Below are positions 1 through 5,244 of a DNA stretch of 5,244 nucleotides, in pieces (the stretch's first letter is position 1; each line of letters begins with the position of its first letter). The notes under the pieces were generated by a model. The model made no database searches. It was given only the letters and a program-made list of their open reading frames with translations, and was not told where the DNA came from. A program made the translations under genes and the position numbers. Source of the stretch: Candidatus Margulisiibacteriota bacterium (GTDB lineage Bacteria > Margulisbacteria > WOR-1 > O2-12-FULL-45-9 > XYB2-FULL-48-7); contig JAQUOB010000102.1 in NCBI GenBank assembly GCA_028717325.1, forward strand, positions 1 to 5,244. Direction: 5' to 3'.

Positions 1-64
1 TGATCTTATTTAAATGCTTGCCGACTTCTTCCCTTTGTTTGGCTTCGAGTTCGATCTTTTCCAT
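1..64 (-). CDS. rplY: Ribosomal protein bL25 (Ctc/RplY-like), N-terminal fragment
   Basis: Only the first 21 codons are in the window; the gene runs off the left edge. The peptide begins MEKIELEAKQREEVGK, which fits the usual start of bL25 (M-x-K-hydrophobic-x-L-x-A-x-x-R-x-x-x-GK), the 5S rRNA-binding protein of the large ribosomal subunit, also known as the general stress protein Ctc. The ATG has no good Shine-Dalgarno: the only purine-rich stretch (AAGAG) ends one base before it, too close to work normally. A strong promoter-like sequence ends six bases upstream, suggesting leaderless translation. The gene follows mrdA after a 21-base gap with no terminator hairpin, so read-through from the mre operon is also possible. 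The family call rests on a short peptide; the diagnostic downstream part (typically R-x-x-G-x-I/V-PAV-x-YG) is outside the window. Confidence 0.68.
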   Translation of the reverse strand, partial: MEKIELEAKQREEVGKHLNKI

Positions 65-70
65 ACTCTT

Positions 71-99
71 ATTTTAACAAATTTGTCATCGTGTGTCAA
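71..99 (-). promoter_or_regulatory. Sigma-70-type promoter for the bL25-like gene, possibly leaderless
   Basis: On the minus strand there is a perfect -35 box TTGACA (94-99), a 17-base spacer and a -10 box TAAAAT (71-76, five of six matches to TATAAT). A TG one base upstream of the -10 (78-79) gives an extended -10. The expected transcription start, about seven bases past the -10, falls on the A of the ATG at 64, so the mRNA would have essentially no 5' leader. The -35 box lies in the last codons of mrdA and the spacer covers the mrdA stop codon. The region is clearly AT-richer than the flanking coding sequence. Transcription itself has not been shown. Confidence 0.72.
77..86. promoter_or_regulatory. 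10-bp perfect palindrome in the promoter spacer (possible operator)
   Basis: ACAAATTTGT is a perfect 10-base palindrome lying between the -35 and -10 boxes of the bL25-like promoter, just after the mrdA stop codon. The same spacer carries TGACA at 84-88, a direct repeat of the TGACA in the -35 box at 94-98. A dimeric repressor could bind such a site, but short AT-rich palindromes also arise by chance and no regulator is identified. Confidence 0.25.
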
Positions 100-1870
100 A
101 AGCTTCTTTAGTCCCCGCCTCGGCCTGGTCGCTGTCGGCTTCTCCGCTGGTCTCCGGCAGCCGGTTATCGCGGTACCAGGTCAGGATGTCCCTGGCCACA
201 TAGGCCGCCGAGCGGTCCCCGTGCTGGCCGTGCTCCACAAACGAAGCAATTACGATCTTGGGCTCGTCGACCGGCGCGTAGCAGAGAAACCAGGCGTGCG
301 GCAGACCTGGGTTTTCCGCCGTGCCGGTCTTGCCGGCCGCCGGAATACCCGGAACCCGCGCGGCGATGCCCGTCGCTCGCGCTACAACTTCTTTCAACGC
401 ACTTCGTATCGCCGAGAGGGTGTTCCAGGCCACCGGCGCCCGGCCGAGTTCCTCCTGTTTACCCTGATATAAAAGTTCGCCGTCGCGGCCCTTGATCTCC
501 TGCACAACGTACGGTTTCATCCGTTTACCGACGGCGATCGTGCCGTAAACCGCCGCCATTTGCAGGGGCGTGACCTGGACAAACCCCTGGCCGATCCCGT
601 AATTGATTGAATCGCCGTCGTACCATGACTCGCCCCAAATTTTCTTTTTCCATTCTGTCGTCGGGATCAGGCCTTTCTTCTCCTGGGGCAGATCGATCCC
701 GGTCCTCTCTCCCAGACCGTAGTTTTTGGCATAGGCGGCCAGGCGGTCCGCCCCCAGTCTTCTGCCCAGCTCGTAAAAAACGACGTCGCAAGACTGGGTC
801 AGGCCTTCCAACAAGGTCAGGCGGCCATGTCCGGTCGTCTTCCAGCAGCTGGCGTAGCGGTTATTGATCTTATAAAATCCGGGACAATTAAATATCTCAT
901 CGGTTTTGGCCAGGTTCTCGGTCAGCGCCGCGCTCATCGTCACGACTTTAAAGATCGAACCCGGCGGATAGATCGCCAGCGCGCGGTTCATGAAAGGATG
1001 GCTCTTGCTGGTCAGGGCCCACCATTTGGATTTATCCAGGGGATTGATGAATAGATTGGGGTCGTAGCCGGGATGGCTGACCAGAGCCAGCACTTCGCCG
1101 CTATTGGGATCGAGTATCACCACGGCACCGTTTTTGCCCTGCAGGGCTTTTTCGGCCGCCAGCTGCAGATCAAGGTCGATCGTCAATTTCACGTCGGCGC
1201 CGGGGACCGGGTCCAGCGATTCGAGCAGGCGGATCGGCGTGCCGAAAGCATCGACCTCGATCTTTTTCCCGCCGTCGATCCCGCGGATCAGGCGGTCATA
1301 TAATTTCTCGACGCCGTCCTTGCCGACGCTATCGCCCAGCCGATAGCCCTCGCCCTTCAGCCGTTTCAGGTCGTCGGCTTCTATCTCGCCCACATAGCCG
1401 AGCAGGTGCGAGGCCACACTGCCGTGAGGGTAATAGCGGACCGGCATGACGCTGACCACGACCCCCTCAAGCGCCGCTTTTTGTTCTTCGATCCTGACGG
1501 CGACCTCGGGCGGAATGTTGTTTTTGACGATGATGGGGCGGCCGGCGGAAACCTTAACTTCGATCTTCTCCCCCAACAGTTCGCCCAATTTATTTAAGAT
1601 CCGGTCCCTTTTGCCGGTGTCGGCCGAAGCGAGCAGCTCCGGCAGCACCTGGACGGAAAAAATCGGCCGGTTGGCGACCATGACCCGGCCGTTGCGGTCA
1701 TAGATGATGCCCCGCGGGGCCGGGGCCAAAACCGTCTTAGCAGCGTTCTCGGCCGCCATTTTGCGGTACCTTGCCCCTTCGACGACCTGCAGCTGGAACA
1801 ATCTCAACAAGAGGATCACGAAAGCCGCGCCGATAGCCAGCAACAAGACGTTGTTTTTCTTAGTCAGCAC
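86..1870 (-). CDS. mrdA: Penicillin-binding protein 2 (elongasome peptidoglycan D,D-transpeptidase)
   Basis: A class B PBP of 594 residues that cross-links peptidoglycan during lateral growth, acting outside the inner membrane with RodA and the Mre proteins. Residues 7-29 form one signal-anchor helix. The dimerisation (pedestal) domain spans about 48-215 and includes RGIIYDRNG (53-61), the HLLGYVGE stretch (155-162) and GKDGVEKLYD (183-192). The transpeptidase domain (about 247-567) has all three active-site motifs: SIFK with nucleophile Ser305 and Lys308; SCD at 360-362, the SxD form common in PBP2; and KTGT at 514-517. The length is normal for PBP2. The tail after about 573 is acidic and probably disordered. 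The GTG start is supported by an AAGGAG seven bases upstream and places the signal anchor right at the N-terminus. It overlaps the end of mreD by 11 bases, suggesting coupled translation. The active-site motifs and the mreBCD context favour PBP2 over the divisome enzyme PBP3/FtsI. Confidence 0.96.
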   Translation of the reverse strand: MLTKKNNVLLLAIGAAFVILLLRLFQLQVVEGARYRKMAAENAAKTVLAPAPRGIIYDRNGRVMVANRPIFSVQVLPELLASADTGKRDRILNKLGELLGEKIEVKVSAGRPIIVKNNIPPEVAVRIEEQKAALEGVVVSVMPVRYYPHGSVASHLLGYVGEIEADDLKRLKGEGYRLGDSVGKDGVEKLYDRLIRGIDGGKKIEVDAFGTPIRLLESLDPVPGADVKLTIDLDLQLAAEKALQGKNGAVVILDPNSGEVLALVSHPGYDPNLFINPLDKSKWWALTSKSHPFMNRALAIYPPGSIFKVVTMSAALTENLAKTDEIFNCPGFYKINNRYASCWKTTGHGRLTLLEGLTQSCDVVFYELGRRLGADRLAAYAKNYGLGERTGIDLPQEKKGLIPTTEWKKKIWGESWYDGDSINYGIGQGFVQVTPLQMAAVYGTIAVGKRMKPYVVQEIKGRDGELLYQGKQEELGRAPVAWNTLSAIRSALKEVVARATGIAARVPGIPAAGKTGTAENPGLPHAWFLCYAPVDEPKIVIASFVEHGQHGDRSAAYVARDILTWYRDNRLPETSGEADSDQAEAGTKEAFDTR

Positions 1871-2336
1871 GGTTGATCTCCTTGATCAGCGGGAAGATCA
1901 GCGGCACCAGCATGAGGTTATAGATCGTCGCGGCCAGCAGTTTGAAGATAAAATAGGCCGGGCTGAACTGGCGCTCCCAGAAAAAATAAAGGATCGCTCC
2001 TTCCGCCAGCAGCTGGATGGGGGTCAGAAGCGCCACCATGCCCGCCGTCAGGGCGTATTCATCGCCGGCAAACCCTTCTTTAACGCTGTTGATCGCGTTG
2101 GCGGCGATCACTTTTACCAGAGTATTAATGTAAATCCCCGTCGAGAGAATGTCCTGGATAAGCGAGATAACGGCGGAAAAAATATTTGACGGCGTTCTCT
2201 CCGCCACGACCGCGAAGGCCACCGCGGAGACTAGGACCAGGTCGGGGATCACCCCAAAAAAATTAAGGCGGGGGAAAATTACCGTCTGAGCTACAATGAC
2301 CGCCAGGATATAGAGTGCTGATTTAAAAAAACGCAT
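1860..2336 (-). CDS. mreD: Rod shape-determining membrane protein MreD
   Basis: A 158-residue, very hydrophobic protein of the usual MreD size. Membrane helices are likely at about 4-24, 28-47, 52-68, 72-86, 97-118 and 130-152. A Pro-Asp pair (P31-D32) at the start of the second helix and Gln-Asp (Q61-D62) in the third match polar positions typical of MreD. MreD is an integral inner-membrane part of the elongasome that binds MreC and modulates PBP2/RodA activity. Its ATG follows the mreC TAG with no gap (TAGATG), so ribosomes finishing mreC probably re-initiate here. A GAAGAGG-like stretch lies about 17 bases upstream, too far for a standard Shine-Dalgarno. MreD is poorly conserved in sequence; the call rests on topology, size and position between mreC and mrdA. 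Confidence 0.92.
   Translation of the reverse strand: MRFFKSALYILAVIVAQTVIFPRLNFFGVIPDLVLVSAVAFAVVAERTPSNIFSAVISLIQDILSTGIYINTLVKVIAANAINSVKEGFAGDEYALTAGMVALLTPIQLLAEGAILYFFWERQFSPAYFIFKLLAATIYNLMLVPLIFPLIKEINRAD
1878..1883 (-). promoter_or_regulatory. Shine-Dalgarno AAGGAG of mrdA
   Basis: AAGGAG, seven bases before the mrdA GTG at 1870, lies inside the last codons of mreD. It decides the start: it supports the GTG overlapping the mreD stop over any later ATG in mrdA. Confidence 0.85.
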
Positions 2337-3149
2337 CTAAAGAACCACAAAAACCTCTTCCAACCTCGAAAGCTCGGCCGCCGGCTTGATCTCGATCTCG
2401 TAGAACAGATCGGTCTCTTTTTTCGAAGCCCGGCTGACCACCCCGACCGGGATCCCCGGCGGAAAAAGGCCGGAGACCGAAGACGTAACGACAAGGTCGC
2501 CCACCGCCACGTCCCCGCCGGTGCTGACAAATTTCATCTTAAGCTTATTGGGAGAATAACCTTCGGCCACCCCGAGATCGCGGCTTCGCTGGTCGGCGGC
2601 GGCGATCGAGCTCAGCGGATCGGTCAACAACAACACTTTCGAGCTGAACCTGGCCACCTCGACGATCTTGCCCACCAGGCCTGCCCCGACCACCACCGGC
2701 ATGTCGACTTTGACATTGGCGCCGGCGCCCCGGTTTATCTCTATGATCGAATTCCAGGTCGAAGCGCCCCGGCCGATCACCATGGCCGGCAAAAGCCCGG
2801 CCCCGTAACGATTTTTACTTTGGAAACCAAGCGTCGCTCTCAGCCGGTCGTTCTCGGTTTTAAGCTCATCGATTTGGGCCAGCTTCGGCCCAAGGGCATC
2901 GAGCGTCTGCTTCAGCTCGGCGTTATTCCTGGCCAGGTTCCGCAGGTCCAAAATATTTGCAGGCAGCCGGATCGCGCCGTGCCAAAAGGCCGCCGCCGCG
3001 AACTGAAAAGGATAGATTACCGAAACCGCCGCGCTGCGAAAGAAAGACAACCGGCCGGGGATAAGGAACGAAGCAGCCAGGGCCAGAACGATGATGACCG
3101 CGGGCAAAGTGTACGATTTTTTTTTGCGAAAGGAAGGGTGTTTCGTCAC
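2337..3149 (-). CDS. mreC: Rod shape-determining protein MreC
   Basis: A 270-residue bitopic protein linking cytoplasmic MreB to PBP2 in the periplasm. A basic N-terminus (RKKK at 8-11) precedes a single membrane helix at about 13-31. A coiled coil follows at about 68-108 (AELKQTLDAL, IDELKTENDRLRATLGF), then the double beta-barrel domain (about 115-270). Family signatures are VIGRGASTWNSIIEINRG (124-141), VVGAGLVGKI (153-162), LLLTDPLSSI (173-182), GDLVVTSSVSGLFPPGIPVG (217-236) and a final EVFVVL. The GRGAS replaces the more usual GRDPS. The start is GTG, overlapping the mreB stop in a GTGA, and no clear Shine-Dalgarno precedes it, so translation is probably coupled to mreB. Length is in the normal range. 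Confidence 0.95.
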   Translation of the reverse strand: MTKHPSFRKKKSYTLPAVIIVLALAASFLIPGRLSFFRSAAVSVIYPFQFAAAAFWHGAIRLPANILDLRNLARNNAELKQTLDALGPKLAQIDELKTENDRLRATLGFQSKNRYGAGLLPAMVIGRGASTWNSIIEINRGAGANVKVDMPVVVGAGLVGKIVEVARFSSKVLLLTDPLSSIAAADQRSRDLGVAEGYSPNKLKMKFVSTGGDVAVGDLVVTSSVSGLFPPGIPVGVVSRASKKETDLFYEIEIKPAAELSRLEEVFVVL

Positions 3150-4189
3150 AGATTGCTTTTGGGCATGATCAGGACTTTCTTTAAGGTGTCGATCTCTTCC
3201 AAAATCTTCCCCGTGCCGTAAGCCACGCAGGAGATAGGATCGTCGACGACATAGACCGACATGTCCGTTTCCTGGGCGATATACTTATCAAGGCCACGCA
3301 GCAGCGAGCCGCCGCCGGCCATGACGATGCCGCGGTCCATGATGTCGGCCGCCAGCTCGGGCGGCGTTTTTTCCAGCGTCATCCTGACCGCGTCAACGAC
3401 CGTCGCTACCGGTTCGGCCAGCGCGTCGCGGACTTCTGAGGAGGTCAGTGTCAGCGTCTTTGGCAGCCCGGTGACCAGATCGCGGCCCCTGACCTCGATC
3501 GTCTTTTCTTCCGGCAGCGGATAAGCCGAGCCGATATCGATCTTGATCTGTTCGGCCGTCCGCTCGCCGATCAGCAAATTATAATTTTTCCGGCAGTGTG
3601 AGACGATCGCTTCGTCCATTTCGTCCCCGGCCACCCTGATCGATTTGGAGACGACAATTCCGCCGAGCGCCAGGACCGCGACTTCGGTTGTGCCGCCGCC
3701 GATATCGACGATCATGCTGCCCTGCGCTTCCGAAACCGGCAGGTTGGCGCCGATCGCCGCCGCCATCGGCTCTTCCACCAGGTAGGCCTCTCTCGCCCCC
3801 GCGTGCATCGCGGCATCCAGCACCGCCCGCTTTTCCACGCCGGTGATGCCCGAAGGCACGCCGACCACGATCCGCGGTCGGACAAAGGCCGAACGGTTGT
3901 GGCTCTTGGTGATGAAATGCCGGAGCATCATCTCGGTGATCTCAAAATCGGCGATGACGCCGTCGCGCATCGGGCGGACCGCCACGATATTGGCCGGTGT
4001 CCGGCCCAACATGCCCTTCGCTTCGTTGCCGAAAGCCAGCGCCCGGTTATTATCTTTGTTGATGGCGACGACCGACGGTTCGCACAGGATGATCCCCTCG
4101 CCTCTGGCGAAAACCAGCGTCGTGGCCGTGCCCAGATCGATCCCCAGGTCCCGCGAAAACTTTCCAAAAACATAATCATAAACTGACAT
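3146..4189 (-). CDS. mreB: Cell shape-determining actin homologue MreB
   Basis: A 347-residue bacterial actin that polymerises into filaments under the inner membrane and guides the elongation machinery. Family features are clear: phosphate-1 loop DLGIDLGTATT (14-24), VRPMRDGVIADF (71-82), VGVPSGITGVEKRAV (109-123), the LVEEPMAAAIGA stretch (137-148), phosphate-2 loop VDIGGGTTEVAV (161-172), IRVAGDEMDEAI (185-195) and adenosine loop VMAGGGSLLRGL (289-300). The length is typical and nothing is missing. The ATG has a strong GGAGG eight bases upstream, 20 bases after the SPOR gene stop. It is followed by mreC with a 4-base overlap. The intact nucleotide-binding loops and canonical mreBCD context exclude a degenerate paralogue; an Mbl-type paralogue could not be told apart from this alone. 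Confidence 0.98.
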   Translation of the reverse strand: MSVYDYVFGKFSRDLGIDLGTATTLVFARGEGIILCEPSVVAINKDNNRALAFGNEAKGMLGRTPANIVAVRPMRDGVIADFEITEMMLRHFITKSHNRSAFVRPRIVVGVPSGITGVEKRAVLDAAMHAGAREAYLVEEPMAAAIGANLPVSEAQGSMIVDIGGGTTEVAVLALGGIVVSKSIRVAGDEMDEAIVSHCRKNYNLLIGERTAEQIKIDIGSAYPLPEEKTIEVRGRDLVTGLPKTLTLTSSEVRDALAEPVATVVDAVRMTLEKTPPELAADIMDRGIVMAGGGSLLRGLDKYIAQETDMSVYVVDDPISCVAYGTGKILEEIDTLKKVLIMPKSNL

Positions 4190-4197
4190 TAATATTT

Positions 4198-4202
4198 CCT
4201 CC
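4198..4202 (-). promoter_or_regulatory. Shine-Dalgarno GGAGG of mreB
   Basis: GGAGG within AAGGGGAGGAAA lies eight bases before the mreB ATG, in the 20-base gap after the SPOR gene. It is the strongest ribosome-binding site in the window, fitting the high level of MreB needed for filaments. Confidence 0.88.
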
Positions 4203-4209
4203 CCTTAAA

Positions 4210-4833
4210 CTATTCAAAAACGATCTTTGATTTATAGCCCTTTTTATTCAAGGCCGACTGCGTGATCTCTGCCATCTCTTTGGTCTTATAGGCGCCGGCC
4301 TGCACCCGCCAACCGCCGCCGACTTTTTTCACGAAAACGTCGATACCGGCCGATTTCATTCGCCCGGCAAGCTCTTCGGCTTGGGCCTTATCGGCCAATA
4401 ATCCGGCCTGCAGTTTATAATAACCCCGGCCGCTAATCCTTGCGGGAGCGACCGTTTTTGGAACTGCACACTTTTTGGCCACGATTTTGGCCCTGGTCGG
4501 GGCCTTGGCTGCGGTCTTGGCCGGCTTGATTTTCTTGCCGGCCTCGGCCGACATCAGCGCCTGCAGTTTCTGCAGCGACTTTATCGACGGCGGCGGCTCA
4601 AGGTTGGCCGCGCTGATCCGCTCCGGCAATTTCTTGGTCGGCACCAGTATCTTTTTGCCCAGCTGAAAACTGACCCAAAAACTGGCTGCCACCACTCCGA
4701 TCAGGACCAGCAAGACCAGGATATTTTTAAGCCAGGACAGGAACCGATTTCCCTTGGGTGTTTCAGCCTGCGGACTGAATTCTTTCTCTCCGAAATTCCC
4801 CGGGGGAATATTGCTTGGAAATTCCTCTGCCAT
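4210..4833 (-). CDS. Membrane-anchored SPOR-domain (peptidoglycan-binding) protein
   Basis: A 207-residue protein with three parts: a short hydrophilic cytoplasmic tail (1-34), one membrane helix (about 35-59), and an extracytoplasmic region with a Lys/Ala/Pro-rich basic linker (about 98-133) leading to a C-terminal SPOR domain (about 137-207). The SPOR domain shows YYKLQAGLL (138-146), an A-x-x-L helix, then WRVQAGAYKTKEMAE (175-189) and a final beta strand. SPOR domains bind glycan strands stripped of stem peptides, usually at the septum, as in FtsN, DamX and RlpA. I choose the ATG at 4833 over an in-frame TTG at 4869: the TTG would overlap folC by 23 bases, and it is better explained as part of a -35 box. 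The ATG has no Shine-Dalgarno but sits seven bases past a -10 box. It leads the mre operon, so a role in wall elongation is inferred. No specific orthologue is recognised. Confidence 0.87.
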   Translation of the reverse strand: MAEEFPSNIPPGNFGEKEFSPQAETPKGNRFLSWLKNILVLLVLIGVVAASFWVSFQLGKKILVPTKKLPERISAANLEPPPSIKSLQKLQALMSAEAGKKIKPAKTAAKAPTRAKIVAKKCAVPKTVAPARISGRGYYKLQAGLLADKAQAEELAGRMKSAGIDVFVKKVGGGWRVQAGAYKTKEMAEITQSALNKKGYKSKIVFE

Positions 4834-4840
4834 TAGGTTA

Positions 4841-4869
4841 ATTTTACTACGGCGCCATACCCACGTCAA
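4841..4869 (-). promoter_or_regulatory. Sigma-70-type promoter for the SPOR-mreBCD-mrdA operon, possibly leaderless
   Basis: On the minus strand there is TTGACG (4864-4869, five of six -35 matches), a spacer of exactly 17 bases, and TAAAAT (4841-4846, five of six -10 matches). The ATG of the SPOR gene starts eight bases after the -10, so transcription would begin at or one base before the start codon. The -35 and spacer overlap the last codons and stop of folC. Its layout closely matches the promoter at 71-99, which raises confidence in both. It would make the operon independent of folC transcription. Confidence 0.65.
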
Positions 4870-5244
4870 GATATTTAAGCGCGTCGGCGACCAGGTATAA
4901 GGAGCCGGTAATTACCCGGTCTTTCCCGGTGGAGCTTTTTAAGGCCTTTGACAAACCGATAGCCGGCCGGCCGGCGACCGAATCGGCAGCGGCCCGGTTG
5001 GCAGAATGGGTGATGATTATATCATCGGCAATATTTTTGATCTCCCCGACCATGGCGGCGGCGTCTTTATCTTTTTGAACGCCGAGGACAAAAGTGAATT
5101 TACGGCCCGGGAATTGCGACCGCAGGGTTTCGGCCAGGACGCGGGCGCCGGCCGGATTATGGGCCCCGTCGAGTATCGTCAGCGGTTTTTTTGAAATGAC
5201 CTGAAACCGGCCCGGCCATTTAACCTTTTTCAGGCCGGCGATGA
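4847..5244 (-). CDS. folC: Bifunctional folylpolyglutamate synthase/dihydrofolate synthase, C-terminal part
   Basis: The last 131 codons are present; the reading frame is open to the right edge and the N-terminal ATP-binding Mur ligase domain lies outside the window. FolC is a cytoplasmic ATP-dependent ligase that adds glutamate to dihydropteroate and folates. Visible C-terminal (Mur ligase C domain-like) signatures, numbered within the fragment, are WPGRFQV (9-15), LTILDGAHNPAGA (21-33) with the conserved Asp25 and His28, FVLGVQKDKD (51-60) and TGSLYLVADALKYL (112-125). The LDGAHNP and TGSLYLVAD motifs separate FolC from MurC-F ligases. An ATG at 5053 is internal, not the start, because conserved sequence continues upstream. 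It ends in TAG 13 bases before the SPOR gene. Its neighbours are not folate genes, so co-occurrence is probably just local gene order. Confidence 0.94.
   Translation of the reverse strand, partial: IAGLKKVKWPGRFQVISKKPLTILDGAHNPAGARVLAETLRSQFPGRKFTFVLGVQKDKDAAAMVGEIKNIADDIIITHSANRAAADSVAGRPAIGLSKALKSSTGKDRVITGSLYLVADALKYLDVGMAP

Noticed and set aside
65..85. Terminator between mrdA and the bL25-like gene
   Set aside because: The only inverted repeat is the 10-bp AT-rich palindrome without a loop or GC-rich stem, and no T-run follows it on the minus strand.
128..163. LPETSG near the PBP2 C-terminus as a sortase sorting signal
   Set aside because: It is not LPxTG, and no hydrophobic segment with a basic tail follows; the remaining residues are acidic and the protein already has an N-terminal anchor.
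14..472. 152-codon plus-strand open frame opposite the end of mrdA and the bL25-like gene
   Set aside because: It is antisense to a well-supported PBP2 frame, has no recognisable domain, and arises from reading GC-rich codons backwards. The other plus-strand frames, such as 1704-2189 and 2820-3221, are rejected for the same reason.
4231..4236. TATAAA on the minus strand, about 42 bases before mreB, as an internal mreB promoter
   Set aside because: No TTGACA-like -35 is found at 16-18 bases upstream and there is no extended -10; the hexamer lies in SPOR coding sequence. mreB is well explained as a downstream operon gene.
4834..4869. N-terminal extension of the SPOR protein from a TTG start
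   Set aside because: It overlaps folC by 23 bases, has no Shine-Dalgarno, and the TTG coincides with a -35 box 17 bases from a TAAAAT. The ATG at 4833 is the better start.
4957..4980. GGCCGGCCGG-rich palindromic stretch as a REP-like repeat
   Set aside because: It lies inside folC codons for an Ala-Gly-Arg-Pro segment, and similar GGCCGG strings occur throughout this GC-rich window as codon usage.

Overview
This window is a densely packed, all-minus-strand piece of a bacterial chromosome carrying a rod-shape (elongasome) cell-wall operon. In transcription order, right to left, it holds: the 3' end of folC (folylpolyglutamate/dihydrofolate synthase); a membrane-anchored SPOR-domain protein; mreB; mreC; mreD; mrdA (penicillin-binding protein 2); and the first 21 codons of a gene that looks like rplY/ctc (ribosomal protein bL25). 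Only about 54 bases between genes are non-coding (65-85, 4190-4209 and 4834-4846). There are no tRNAs, rRNAs, mobile elements or CRISPR arrays, and no stretch without a gene approaches 300 bases.

The gene set points to a rod-shaped bacterium with a peptidoglycan wall, and the SPOR protein fits a diderm-type envelope. The sequence is moderately GC-rich and uses GTG as well as ATG starts. I cannot name the lineage with confidence. An uncultivated candidate phylum, for example one near Margulisbacteria, is possible, but that is a guess from gene order and protein style.

How the parts work together: MreB filaments under the inner membrane, with MreC and MreD, organise the transpeptidase PBP2 (MrdA) during lateral wall growth. 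The SPOR protein, with one membrane anchor, a basic linker and a C-terminal peptidoglycan-binding domain, is transcribed ahead of them and is the least explained member. The glycosyltransferase partner RodA, often next to mrdA, is not here; mrdA is followed directly by the bL25-like gene.

The most interesting signal is in the control regions. Two promoter-like sequences, one before the SPOR gene and one before the bL25-like gene, share the same design: a TTGAC(A/G) -35 box, a 17-base spacer, a TAAAAT -10 box, and an ATG only 6-7 bases after the -10. Both lie across the 3' end of the preceding gene, and neither start codon has a convincing Shine-Dalgarno sequence. Transcripts would begin at or next to the ATG, that is, as leaderless mRNAs. 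By contrast, mreB and mrdA inside the operon have strong Shine-Dalgarno sequences, and mreC and mreD start by overlap or direct abutment with the upstream stop codon. The window therefore seems to show three ways of starting translation, sorted by position in the transcription unit. No clearly new multi-gene system is visible beyond this.
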